Notes under the pieces: model-generated | Databases searched by the model: none | What the model was told of the DNA's origin: nothing | The model's input: the letters and a program-made list of their open reading frames with translations, nothing else | Translations under genes and position numbers: made by a program | Source: Lysobacterales bacterium | Lineage (GTDB): Bacteria > Pseudomonadota > Gammaproteobacteria > Xanthomonadales > SZUA-5 | Assembly (NCBI GenBank): GCA_022841325.1 | Contig: JALHRS010000041.1 | Span: 1 to 50,114, forward strand | Reading direction: 5' to 3' | DNA length: 50,114 nucleotides | Part shown: positions 6,877 through 15,682 of the stretch, one piece after another | Layout of the letters: each line of letters begins with the position of its first letter | How positions within the stretch are numbered: the first letter of the stretch is position 1

Positions 6877-9426
6877 ATGTCCAGTGATCCCTCCCATGGC
6901 TTCTGGCGTCTCTCGGCACTGACGCTGCTGCTGGTGTGCGCCTCTGCTGGAGCCGAGCAGGCAAAAGTCACGCCGTGGATCGAGCAACGCGTCGTCGAGA
7001 TCGAGCAAAGCAACACCACCGAGCCCTGGCCTGTGTCTGCAGCGCTGCTGGACGCGTTTGCGTCGCAGCGGCCGCTGCCCGATCCCTGGCGTTTTCGTCT
7101 GCAGCTCGTGGAAGCGCGGAACTTCGCGCTGGCGGGTGAGTACGCCAGTGGTCTGGAATTGCTCGAAGCGATGCTGCGCCGCGAGATAGCACCGGAATTG
7201 CGGATTCGGGCGCTGACCCTGGCCGTCAACATGACCACCAATGTCAGCGAATATCCACGGGCCTTTGCCTGGTTGGCGGAAGGCCTGTCGCTGCTCGATC
7301 AGATCGACACGCCGCAGCCGAGAATGCTCGGGATGGCGTCCTATCTGTATCTGCGCGCTGGCGAAGAACGACTGGCCATAGACTACGCGGAACAGGCTCT
7401 GGAGGTAGCGCGCTCCAGCGGCACCGACCGTGACGTGTGCATAGCGCTGTCCGATTTCTCCAAGGCCCTCGACGAGATCGGCCACACCGCGCAGGCCGAA
7501 TCGAGCAGCCGCGAGCAGATCGATGTCTGTGGTCGCGCCGACGACCCGGTGTTCGTCGCCGATGGCCACAAGGGTGTAGGCAAGTCCCTGCTGGCGCAGG
7601 AGCTTTACGCCCATGCCATTCCCTGGCTGACGGATGCGCGGACCCAGTTTGCGGCCGCCGGATTCAACAGCGGCGTGCTGGAAACCGGGGTGCTGCTGGC
7701 CAGGGCCATGCTGTACTCAGGCGAATCGCTGGAGGTGGCGCGGGCATTGCTGGACGAAGCCTTGCCGACCTTCGAGCAGCAGCAGGCCCGCGACAACATC
7801 GAAGCGGCGCGCACGCTGCTGAGCGAGATCCTCGCGCGCGAGGGCGATGCAGCCGGCGCCCTGGAGCAACTGCGCCTGGCCCAGGCCGCTCACGAGTACC
7901 TGGACCAGAACGCCCGCGAGCGGCGCATGACCTATCTGCAGATGCAGTTCGACACCCAGGCCAAGGAGAAGCAGATTTCCGCGCTGCGCGGCGAACGCGC
8001 CCTGCAGGCTGCGGAAATCGCTGCCCGTTCCAGGACGCAATGGCTGCAGGGACTGGGACTGATGTGCCTGGTACTGGTCACGGCGCTATTGATCTCATGG
8101 TTGTTGCGCACGCTGATCGAACGTCGGCGTTATCGAGAGTTGTCCGAGCACGATGGTCTGACCGGGCTCTACAACCATCAGAGCACGGTACGGTTTGGCC
8201 GCGCCCTGCTGGCGCGTTGTCAGCGCGAAGCGAGTCCGTTCACGGCCATCGTTGCCGATATCGACAGCTTCAAGCAGATCAACGATCGCTACGGCCACGC
8301 CGCCGGTGACGCCGTTCTGCGCAGCTTCGGCCTGCTCTTGCGCGAGGTCTTTCCCAAGGCCGCGGTGGTCGGTCGTAGCGGCGGCGAAGAATTCACGATG
8401 TTGCTCGAGGGTAGCGCCGAGCAGGCTCGTTACCTGATCGAGGATCTGCGCCGCCGGATCACCCCGGTGGTCTTTGAAGGGCTGCAGGTCGAGTACAGCC
8501 TGAGCTACGGCCTGTGCGCCACGCGCGAGGCTGCGTCGCCGCTCGAAAACGTACTGCGCAGCTCGGACATTGCGCTGTATCAGGCCAAGCGCAGTGGCCG
8601 CAACCGGGTGGTCGACGCCGCCAATCTTCCTGCCCTGGACAAGGTGGAGTCCGGATTGGTGGTGGTCGGCAGCGGCATCCAGCTGGGACGGCATCTCAGT
8701 TCGCGCTGCCTGTCGGAAATTCAGGAAGCCGAGCGCGTGCTGGTGCTGACCGATGGCGCCGCCTTCGGGATGATTGCCGACTTGCGCCCTGATCTGATCG
8801 ACCTGCGCGTGCATTACGGCGAGGGCAAGGACCGGCGCCAGACCTACAGAGAAATGGAAGCGGCCATCATGGCCGAGGTACGCGCCGGCAAGCGGGTCTG
8901 CGCGGTTTTCTATGGTCACCCCGGCGTCTTTGCCGACGTCCCGCACGCGGTCATCCGCAAAGCCCGAGAAGCGGGATTCAGCGCCCGCATGGAGCCCGGC
9001 ATTTCGGCCGAAGCCTGCCTGTATGCCGATCTGGGGATCGATCCGGGGCGCAGTGGCGTGCAGTCCGTGGAGGCCACCCAGTTCCTGCTGGAGGAGCGGC
9101 AGATTGACACCCGCAGCCTGCTGTTGCTGTGGCAGGTGGCGCTCACCGGCGATACCGCCTGCACCCGTTTTCATGCTGAGCCTGAGGAAATCCAGAAGCT
9201 GGTCGAGCGCCTGCTGCAGGACTACCCGGCGGATCACGAGGTCATCCTCTATGAAGCGGCACGGTTGTCGGTGGAGCCATTCCGGGCCGACCGGCTGCCG
9301 CTGGCCGACCTGGCCCGGGCGCGTTTTGAGGAATACACCACGCTGGTGATTCCGCCTTGCAGCCCGCGCCAGCGAGATCCTACGGCGCAACTGCTGCGGG
9401 CTATCCGCGAGCAGCAAAAGCCCTGA
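6877..9426 (+). CDS. TPR-GGDEF receptor fused to a borosin alpha-N-methyltransferase
   Basis: The 849-residue protein reads in order: signal peptide (about 1-26), TPR-like helical repeats (about 30-370, presumed periplasmic), one membrane span (about 390-412), GGDEF domain (422-585) with intact GGEEF at 502-506 and no RxxD inhibitory site before it, then a methyltransferase of the tetrapyrrole-methylase fold (593-845). The last part carries VVVGSG (595-600), Y647-GEGKDRRQTY657, FYGHPGVF (678-685), EPGISAEACLYADLGIDP and a final VIPP. These are the landmarks of OphMA and SonM, the SAM-dependent enzymes that methylate backbone amides of borosins. By alignment from memory Y66, R72 and Y76 of OphMA correspond to Y647, R653 and Y657; Y63 is replaced by R644. 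There is no stop or plausible separate start between GGDEF and methyltransferase. The peptide upstream is the expected substrate. Both catalytic domains should face the cytoplasm. Confidence 0.9.
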   Translation: MSSDPSHGFWRLSALTLLLVCASAGAEQAKVTPWIEQRVVEIEQSNTTEPWPVSAALLDAFASQRPLPDPWRFRLQLVEARNFALAGEYASGLELLEAMLRREIAPELRIRALTLAVNMTTNVSEYPRAFAWLAEGLSLLDQIDTPQPRMLGMASYLYLRAGEERLAIDYAEQALEVARSSGTDRDVCIALSDFSKALDEIGHTAQAESSSREQIDVCGRADDPVFVADGHKGVGKSLLAQELYAHAIPWLTDARTQFAAAGFNSGVLETGVLLARAMLYSGESLEVARALLDEALPTFEQQQARDNIEAARTLLSEILAREGDAAGALEQLRLAQAAHEYLDQNARERRMTYLQMQFDTQAKEKQISALRGERALQAAEIAARSRTQWLQGLGLMCLVLVTALLISWLLRTLIERRRYRELSEHDGLTGLYNHQSTVRFGRALLARCQREASPFTAIVADIDSFKQINDRYGHAAGDAVLRSFGLLLREVFPKAAVVGRSGGEEFTMLLEGSAEQARYLIEDLRRRITPVVFEGLQVEYSLSYGLCATREAASPLENVLRSSDIALYQAKRSGRNRVVDAANLPALDKVESGLVVVGSGIQLGRHLSSRCLSEIQEAERVLVLTDGAAFGMIADLRPDLIDLRVHYGEGKDRRQTYREMEAAIMAEVRAGKRVCAVFYGHPGVFADVPHAVIRKAREAGFSARMEPGISAEACLYADLGIDPGRSGVQSVEATQFLLEERQIDTRSLLLLWQVALTGDTACTRFHAEPEEIQKLVERLLQDYPADHEVILYEAARLSVEPFRADRLPLADLARARFEEYTTLVIPPCSPRQRDPTAQLLRAIREQQKP

Positions 9427-9446
9427 GCGGAGCGTGTGGTTGCACG

Positions 9447-10967
9447 CTACTGTCCCTGCGCCTGGGCAAATCCGGCGACACCATCGAAGTTGAACAGATG
9501 TTCGGTCTTGATGACATCGAGTCCGGCATCGGCCATCCGCTGCAGCAGCGCGACCTTGTGGCCCAGCGTCAGCGCTTCCGCGCCAGTCCGGGCCAGAAAG
9601 CGGCAGCGCCAATGATCGGTGCAGAAGGTCTCGGCATGCCCTTGCGGCCACACCTTGACGCCGCGATTGGTGATGACCTGCAGTGAAAGCTGCCCGGTTT
9701 CGACCGCTTGCAACTGCGCGGCCAGATCATCGGGCGCGATGCCGGCGGCATGCACGAAGATGTCGATGCCAACCCGGGTCTTGTGCTGCGCCGGCTGACG
9801 CACATACAGCGGTCGGCGCGGCTGCGCGGCTGGCGGCGCCGCTTCGTATTTCACGCTCGCCAGCTGCGTCGGCTGCTGACCCAGGCGGGCGATCACGGCC
9901 TCGGCAACGGCCGAGGTGCCGACCTTGCTGCGGGTGTTCCCGGAAGCGATGTCGGCGGTGTGGATGCCGTCCTCCAGCGTCCGCAGCCAGGCATTGTGGA
10001 TGCGCTCGGCCACGTCGTTCTGACGCAGCTGCACCAGCATCATCACCGCCGCCAGCAGCAGGCCGCCGGGATTGGCGATGCCCTGCCCGGCAATATCGGG
10101 CGCACTGCCGTGGATGGCTTCGAACATGACGCCGTGCTCGCCGATGTTGGCGCTGCCGGCCAGGCCGACACTGCCGGTCATCTCGGCGGCAATGTCGCTG
10201 AGGATGTCGCCATAGAGATTGGGCATGACGATCACATCGAAGCGTTCCGGCCGTGTCGCCAGGCGGGCCGCGCCGATATCGATGATGTAGCGCTCGCGCT
10301 GGATGTCCGGGTACTCGGCGCCGATCTCCTCGAACACGCGCGCGAACAGGCCGTCGGTCATCTTCATGATGTTGTCCTTCACCATGCAGCTGACCTTGCG
10401 CCGGCCGTACTGGCGGGCGTACTCGAAGGCATGGCGGACAATCTTCTCGCAACCCGGGCGCGTGATCAGCTTCAGGCACTGATAGACCTCATCGGTCTGG
10501 CGGTGCTCGATGCCGGCGTAGAGGTCTTCCTCGTTCTCGCGGACGATGACCACATCCATGCGCGGATGCAGCGTGGCCACGAAGGGCGCGTAGCTGATGC
10601 AGGGACGCACATTGGCGTACAGCCCGAGGGTCTTGCGCAGCGTCACGTTGAGACTCTTGTAGCCGCCGCCCGAGGGCGTGGTGATCGGGCCCTTGAGCAG
10701 CACCCCGGTACGCCGCAGGCTGGCCCAGGCGGCGTCATCGATGCCCGAGGCATGGCCGCGCAGATAGGTGGCTTCGCCGATCTCGATGAACTCCGGGGCG
10801 ATACGCGCTCCGGCGGCGCTGAGGATGGCCAGCGTGGCCTGCATGATCTCGGGGCCGATGCCATCGCCGGGGGCGACCGTGATTGGCGTCAGCACCGCGC
10901 TCTCGGTGACGGCTTCCGGGGCGCTGCTGTCCAGCCACTGCGGCGAGTTGACCTGATCCATTTCCAT
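9447..10967 (-). CDS. icd: Isocitrate dehydrogenase, Thermus/Rickettsia-type, probably NAD-dependent
   Basis: This beta-decarboxylating dehydrogenase (506 aa) has the isocitrate-binding SLNVTLRKTLGLYANVRP, the metal-binding DILSDIAAE and the roughly 140-residue C-terminal extension typical of the long IDH subfamily. The cofactor loop reads HGSAPDIAGQGIANP. In NADP enzymes such as E. coli Icd two residues here are K-Y, while D-I is the NAD-type pair, so I infer NAD preference in the TCA cycle. The start is the ATG with GGAAA upstream; another ATG lies 12 nt further up and one 6 nt down. The gene converges on the borosin operon (20 nt apart) and diverges from a LysR gene likely to regulate it. 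Confidence 0.9.
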   Translation of the reverse strand: MEMDQVNSPQWLDSSAPEAVTESAVLTPITVAPGDGIGPEIMQATLAILSAAGARIAPEFIEIGEATYLRGHASGIDDAAWASLRRTGVLLKGPITTPSGGGYKSLNVTLRKTLGLYANVRPCISYAPFVATLHPRMDVVIVRENEEDLYAGIEHRQTDEVYQCLKLITRPGCEKIVRHAFEYARQYGRRKVSCMVKDNIMKMTDGLFARVFEEIGAEYPDIQRERYIIDIGAARLATRPERFDVIVMPNLYGDILSDIAAEMTGSVGLAGSANIGEHGVMFEAIHGSAPDIAGQGIANPGGLLLAAVMMLVQLRQNDVAERIHNAWLRTLEDGIHTADIASGNTRSKVGTSAVAEAVIARLGQQPTQLASVKYEAAPPAAQPRRPLYVRQPAQHKTRVGIDIFVHAAGIAPDDLAAQLQAVETGQLSLQVITNRGVKVWPQGHAETFCTDHWRCRFLARTGAEALTLGHKVALLQRMADAGLDVIKTEHLFNFDGVAGFAQAQGQ

Positions 10968-11018
10968 GTGGGTTTCCATCCGGGTGCGAAGATGGACGCA
11001 AGCTAGGCAATCCCCGTG

Positions 11019-11031
11019 TATTTGGGAAATA
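11019..11031. promoter_or_regulatory. Candidate LysR-type operator (T-N11-A palindrome)
   Basis: TATTTGGGAAATA is a perfect 13-nt palindrome of the T-N11-A form bound by LysR regulators. It lies in the 97-nt gap between divergent icd and the lysR gene, 34 nt before the lysR ATG. The neighbouring sequence is AT-rich, as expected of a promoter. Which promoter it serves is inference. Confidence 0.55.
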
Positions 11032-11064
11032 CTTGTATCTGATTCTGTCGATAGCTTTTTCTCT

Positions 11065-12006
11065 ATGCCTACGCCCCTGCGTCGACTGCTGCGCATCACC
11101 CCGCAGCAGCTGCGTGCCTTCGAAACCACGGCGCGCCTGCTCTCGGTCACCCGCGCCGCCGAAGCCATGCACCTCAGCCAGCCCACGGTCAGCGTGCAGC
11201 TCAAGGAACTGGCCGGCGCCATCGGCGAACCGCTGTTCGAATACTCTGGGCGCAAGCTGCGTCTGACCCAGACCGGCGAAACCCTGCAGCACACCGTGGC
11301 CGAGTTGATCGACTGCTGGCAACGTTTCGAGGCCAATCTCAACGAGCAGCGCGGCCTGGTGCGCGGGCATCTGCGCATCGCCGCGGTGACCACGGCCGAG
11401 TATTTCGTGCCGGATCTGATCGGGCCCTTCGCCGCCGCCCATCCTGGTGTCGAGTTCGAGCTCAGCATCGAGAACCGCGACCGCGTGGTGCAGCGCCTGC
11501 AGCAGCGCAGCGACGATCTGGTGGTGATGATGCTGCCGCCCCAGGATCTGCCGCTGCGCTCCCTGCCCTTTCTCGACAATCCGCTGATCGTGGTCGCCGG
11601 CAACGGTCACCCACTGGCACGTAAGCAGCTCAAGCTCGGCGATCTGGCCGAGGAACGCTGGCTGATGCGCGAGCCCGGCAGCGGCACCCGCCGCGTGACC
11701 GAGCAGCATTTCGCCGAAGCCGGTTTCAAGCCGAAGATTGCCATGAGCCTGGGCAGCAACGAGGCGATCAAGCACTCGGTCGCGGCTGGCCTCGGTATCG
11801 CCGTGATTTCACGGCTGGCAGTGAGTCAGTCCGGCCAGAGCGATCTCGCCGCCGCCGGGCTGACTGAACTCAAGGTGCGCGGCTTTCCGATCGAGCGCCG
11901 CTGGTCACTGGTCTGGCGCAGCGACCATCCGCTGTCCGCCACGGCCCGGCGCTTCGTCAGCTATCTGCAGGACACACCGCAGTCCCGAGCCCCTGCGGAT
12001 GGCTAG
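11065..12006 (+). CDS. LysR-family transcriptional regulator, CbbR-like
   Basis: The protein has 313 residues. The N-terminal winged helix-turn-helix (ITPQQLRAFETTARLLSVTRAAEAMHLSQPTVSVQLKELA, written here in part) is classical LTTR, and its sequence plus the following substrate-binding domain are closest in style to CbbR regulators. No Calvin-cycle gene is in the window. It is divergent from icd and separated from it by a T-N11-A palindrome, so control of icd and of itself is the natural inference; the coinducer is unknown. The ATG chosen gives the usual LTTR N-terminus. Confidence 0.85.
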   Translation: MPTPLRRLLRITPQQLRAFETTARLLSVTRAAEAMHLSQPTVSVQLKELAGAIGEPLFEYSGRKLRLTQTGETLQHTVAELIDCWQRFEANLNEQRGLVRGHLRIAAVTTAEYFVPDLIGPFAAAHPGVEFELSIENRDRVVQRLQQRSDDLVVMMLPPQDLPLRSLPFLDNPLIVVAGNGHPLARKQLKLGDLAEERWLMREPGSGTRRVTEQHFAEAGFKPKIAMSLGSNEAIKHSVAAGLGIAVISRLAVSQSGQSDLAAAGLTELKVRGFPIERRWSLVWRSDHPLSATARRFVSYLQDTPQSRAPADG

Positions 12007-12046
12007 CCGCGAAAATCGCAAATCAACGCGGCCCCAGGGAAACATC

Positions 12047-12308
12047 AGGACGCGGAGAACGCAGAGGAAGAGCAGAGAGAACACGGAGAGGCCTCCAATT
12101 TCACCCAAACTGCGCGGTGACCTTGAACCGGCGTCATTGCGAGCGCAGCGAAGCAATCCAGAAGCACGCTTTCAAGAGCACTGGATTGCTTCGTCACTGC
12201 GTTCCTCGCAGCAACGAATCAACGACTTACGATACCGGTTCATGGAAATCAGCTGAGATCTGTGCTTGCTCTTCTCTGCGTTCTCCGCGCCTCTCTGCGT
12301 TCTCCGCG
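12047..12308. repeat. Nested inverted repeats downstream of lysR
   Basis: The outer arms are ACGCGGAGAACGCAGAG with AGAGCA at about 12050-12075 and their complement (TGCTCTTCTCTGCGTTCTCC) at about 12267-12290, repeated again to 12308. Nested inside is an inverted pair of the widespread CGTCATTGCGAGCG / GAAGCAATCCAG element (12131-12162 and 12181-12214). The region carries no plausible gene and separates convergent lysR and the propeller gene. Confidence 0.75.
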
Positions 12309-12354
12309 TTCAAGCTCTGGTCTTGGGCGACCTCGACGTACCGCAGCCGCGGGC

Positions 12355-15300
12355 TCAATGCACCACGCGGCTCAGGCAGACCTCACAGCCAAACCAGCGC
12401 CTGGCGACGCTGGCAGGGCCGCTGCCGCTCTGTTTGGCCTCCCAGCCGGCGCGGTCCAGGGCCTTGAGGGCCTCGCCACCGGCTTTTTCCAGGGCACTGT
12501 TGACGGCAGACAGCTCCGCCAGCAGCTGATCGCGATCCGCCCTACGCGCCGCCAGCTCGGCCTGCACGTTCTCGTGCATCTGCAGCTGGCTGGCGCTGGG
12601 GCGACCGTCGTAGCCGACCACGGCGCCGTAGAGCTCACCCATGCGCTCGCGCAGCTGTTCCTCACCGCTGACGTAGCCACCGTCGGGGTCACTGGCAGCG
12701 AGTTTCTTGCGCAGCGCCGACAGCTTGTCGGCATAGCTGTCCAAGGCCTTCGGAGTCTTGCTGCCGAGCGCCTTGCGGCGCGCTTCGATCTGGGTGTCGA
12801 GGTCGGCCAGCTGATCGGCGATGAAGGTCAGATCGGCCAGTTCGCCGTGCAGCGCCAGCGCCAGTTCGCGCTGGGCGGTGCGATCTTCAGCACTGTGCGG
12901 GGAGCGCGGGTCGGCCGCCAGCGTGACCTTGCCTTCGGCGGTCTGCTTGCCGCGGGTCAGCACATAACGATAGTCGCCCTCAGGCAGGCGCGGACCCACA
13001 AAAGCCTGCACCAGCTGGGTCGATGGCGGCAGCTTGGGCGCCTTCAGGCGCATCGGCCATTCGACGCGGACCACGCCGCGACGCTTGTCCACCGGCAAGA
13101 TCGTGATCAACTGGTTCTTGCTGTCGAAGACTTCCAGCTTGGAGTCGCCGAACATGTGGCGCTTGGCCGCGTAGAAGCTGATCACCGCCACATCCGGCAG
13201 GCTCTGGCCAGCGTATTCATCGTCGCCGCCGAAATCCTGCAAGCCACCGCCGATGGTCTGGATGCCCGCCCGCGAGGGCAGCAGGGCCAGATCCTGTTTC
13301 AGCACCTCGGCGTTCAGCGCCCGCAGCGGGCTCAGGTCGTCGATGATGTAGATGCCGCGACCGTGGGTGGCGATCACCAGATCGTTCTCGCGCGGATGCA
13401 GGTACAGATCGTGCACCGCCACGCGCGGCAGATTCTCGGCAAAGCGTGCCCAGTTGGCGCCGCCATCGATGGAGATGAACAAACCGAACTCGGTACCCAG
13501 ATACAACAGATCCGCCTGCACCGGATCCTGCTCGATCACCCAGGCATAACCGTCGACGCCAGCCAGATTCACCGGCGTGAAGCTGGCGCCGAAATCGCGG
13601 GTGACCAGCAGATAGGGCTTCATGTCGCCGCGGCGATGATCGTCGATGGTGACGAAGGCAGTGCCCTCGGCATGCGGCGACGCCTCGATGCGCGACACCC
13701 AGGCTCCCTTGGGCGTGCTCTTCAGTCGGGCCGTGAGATTGGTCCAGCTGCGACCGCCATCGCGGGTCAGCTGCACATTGCCGTCATCGGTGCCGACCCA
13801 GATGGTGTCGGGGTTCTTCGGCGACTCGGCAATGGTGTAGAGGGTGGTGTTGTTCTCGGCAGAGGAATTGTCACGGCTGAGACCGCCGGACTGGGCCTGG
13901 CGCTGCAACTGCGGATTGTTGGTGGTCAGATCCGGCGAGATCCGGGTCCAGCTGTCGCCACGATCGCTGGACACATGCAGATACTGCGAGCCGGTGTAGA
14001 GCTTGCCGCTGGGCGCCAGCACGGTGGGCGTGTTCCAGTTGAAGCGCAGCTTCTCCTCGCCCTCACCGCGGGCGGGTTCGATGCGCTTGATCTCACCCAG
14101 GCTGCGGTTGACGCGCAGCAGCTTGCCGCCCTGGTACTGGCTGAACACGGTGTCCGGATCGGTGGGATCCGGCCAGGCCCAGAAGCCGTCGCCCATGCCC
14201 ACGCTGTCCCAGTCGCGGTTGCGTATACCGCCCGCCCCGCGGCTCGGCGCCATCCACGAGCCGTTGTCCTGCAGACCGCCATAGACATGGTAGGGCTGCG
14301 CCATGTCGGCACTGACGTGGTAGAACTGGCTGACCGGCAGATTGCGGAACTGGCTCCACTTGGCGCCCTGGCTCATCGAAACATAGACGCCGCCATCGGT
14401 GCCCAGCAGCAACTGCTGCGGCAGCTTGGGATTGATCCACAGCGCGTGATGGTCAGGGTGCACCGAACCGCCGAAGCTCATGCTGTTGAAGGTCTTGCCG
14501 CCGTCGGTGGAGACCGTGGTCACGAAAGCCGGTCTATAGATGCGATCGGCGTCGACCGGGTCGACCACGATCTCGCCGAAGTAGAAGGGCCGCATCTGCA
14601 CATTGGTGCTGGAATTGGTCTCGGCCCAGGTGTTGCCCATGTCGTCGGAACGATAGAGCGCGGTCTTCCTGGCCTCGACCAGCGCGTACACCACATTGGA
14701 TTTGCTCGGCGCCACCGCCAGCGCGATACGGCCCTTCTCGGTGGTCGGCAAACCGCTCTCGGCCTTGGCCCAGCTGCTGCCGCCGTCAAAGCTGCGATAC
14801 AGCCCACTGCCCTTGCCGCCGGAACGGAAGAAATCCGGTGAACGCCTGAGGCTCCACATGCCGGCATAGAGCACGTTCGGATTGCGTGGATCGATGGCGA
14901 GGTCGGAGCAGCCGGTTTCGGTGTCGACGTACAGCACCTTCTCGAAGCTGGCGCCACCATCGCGCGAGCGATAGACACCGCGCTCGGTCGAATCGCTCCA
15001 TAGCGCCCCGGTCACGCAGACGAACACGTTGTTGCCATTGTTCTGGTCGACCACGATCTCGGCGATGCGCTCGGATTGCTCCAGGCCCACGCGCTTGAAA
15101 CTCTCGCCGCCGTCGCTGCTCAGGTACAGGCCATCACCCACCGAAACCGTGTTGCGCACATTGGCCTCGCCGGTACCCACCCAGACGGTCTTGGGATTGC
15201 CCGGATCGATGCGGATGGCGCCGATGCTCTGGATATGCTCATCGAACACCGGCTTGAAGGTGGTGCCGCCATCGGTGGAGCGCCAGACGCCGCCCGAGGC

Positions 15301-15486
15301 TGCGCCGACAAAGATCGTCTGCGGAAACTCAGCGCTGGCATCGATGGCGCTGATGCGGCCACTGGTATGCGCGGTGCCGATGCTGCGCGCCCGCAGACCG
15401 CCAAAGACGCTGGAATCAGGCGCGGTCTGGGCCGCGATTTCACCGCTGGCGAGAGCGGCCAGTAGCAACAGGGGAAGTGTGCGCAT
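12355..15486 (-). CDS. Large secreted VPS10/BNR-repeat protein
   Basis: This 1043-residue protein starts with a signal peptide (MRTLPLLLLAALASGEIAA). Residues about 25-720 contain repeated BNR-type units (VWRSTDGGTTF, LYLSSDGGESF, VYRSRDGGASF, LYRSFDGGSSW) as in sortilin/VPS10-like ten-bladed propellers common in Xanthomonadales and Bacteroidetes. A C-terminal region (about 850-1020) is helical and rich in Ala/Leu/Lys and may form coiled coil. Such proteins are often labelled glycosyl hydrolase, but I see no catalytic motif supporting this. It lacks the GFE end found on the other propellers here. It is exported; the substrate is unknown. Confidence 0.87.
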   Translation of the reverse strand: MRTLPLLLLAALASGEIAAQTAPDSSVFGGLRARSIGTAHTSGRISAIDASAEFPQTIFVGAASGGVWRSTDGGTTFKPVFDEHIQSIGAIRIDPGNPKTVWVGTGEANVRNTVSVGDGLYLSSDGGESFKRVGLEQSERIAEIVVDQNNGNNVFVCVTGALWSDSTERGVYRSRDGGASFEKVLYVDTETGCSDLAIDPRNPNVLYAGMWSLRRSPDFFRSGGKGSGLYRSFDGGSSWAKAESGLPTTEKGRIALAVAPSKSNVVYALVEARKTALYRSDDMGNTWAETNSSTNVQMRPFYFGEIVVDPVDADRIYRPAFVTTVSTDGGKTFNSMSFGGSVHPDHHALWINPKLPQQLLLGTDGGVYVSMSQGAKWSQFRNLPVSQFYHVSADMAQPYHVYGGLQDNGSWMAPSRGAGGIRNRDWDSVGMGDGFWAWPDPTDPDTVFSQYQGGKLLRVNRSLGEIKRIEPARGEGEEKLRFNWNTPTVLAPSGKLYTGSQYLHVSSDRGDSWTRISPDLTTNNPQLQRQAQSGGLSRDNSSAENNTTLYTIAESPKNPDTIWVGTDDGNVQLTRDGGRSWTNLTARLKSTPKGAWVSRIEASPHAEGTAFVTIDDHRRGDMKPYLLVTRDFGASFTPVNLAGVDGYAWVIEQDPVQADLLYLGTEFGLFISIDGGANWARFAENLPRVAVHDLYLHPRENDLVIATHGRGIYIIDDLSPLRALNAEVLKQDLALLPSRAGIQTIGGGLQDFGGDDEYAGQSLPDVAVISFYAAKRHMFGDSKLEVFDSKNQLITILPVDKRRGVVRVEWPMRLKAPKLPPSTQLVQAFVGPRLPEGDYRYVLTRGKQTAEGKVTLAADPRSPHSAEDRTAQRELALALHGELADLTFIADQLADLDTQIEARRKALGSKTPKALDSYADKLSALRKKLAASDPDGGYVSGEEQLRERMGELYGAVVGYDGRPSASQLQMHENVQAELAARRADRDQLLAELSAVNSALEKAGGEALKALDRAGWEAKQSGSGPASVARRWFGCEVCLSRVVH

Positions 15487-15559
15487 CAGGTTTCTCCAGG
15501 GAGATTCTCGCAGCTGCGAGGTCCGGGGGATGGAGCAAGTCAGTCAGATGGAACCAGGG

Positions 15560-15655
15560 CGTCATTGCGAGGCGCGTAGCGACGAAGCAATCCAGGGCCG
15601 TGAGGCGGGCCTCTGGAGTGCTTCCCCGGATCGAGTCCGGGGAAGCAATGACGCC
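15560..15655. repeat. CGTCATTGCGAG-family inverted repeat
   Basis: The left part GCGTCATTGCGAGGCGCGTAG... through GAAGCAATCCAG (15560-15595) pairs with GAAGCAATGACGCC at the right end. A perfect hairpin CTTCCCCGGA-tcgag-TCCGGGGAAG lies at 15621-15645. It belongs to the same family as the copies near 12131, 25360 and 32896. It sits between the lolA-like gene and the large propeller gene. Confidence 0.75.
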
Positions 15656-15682
15656 GGGGTTCATGGCTCATCTGCAGCAAAC

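Noticed and set aside
9708..11006. Plus-strand open frame (432 codons) opposite icd
   Set aside because: No motif, and icd is well supported by substrate- and cofactor-binding sequences.
12262..14841. Long plus-strand open frame (859 codons) opposite the large propeller gene
   Set aside because: It is the antisense of a clear secreted BNR-repeat protein; composition is Ala/Gly/His/Arg/Gln-rich without any family motif, typical of open antisense frames in GC-rich DNA.
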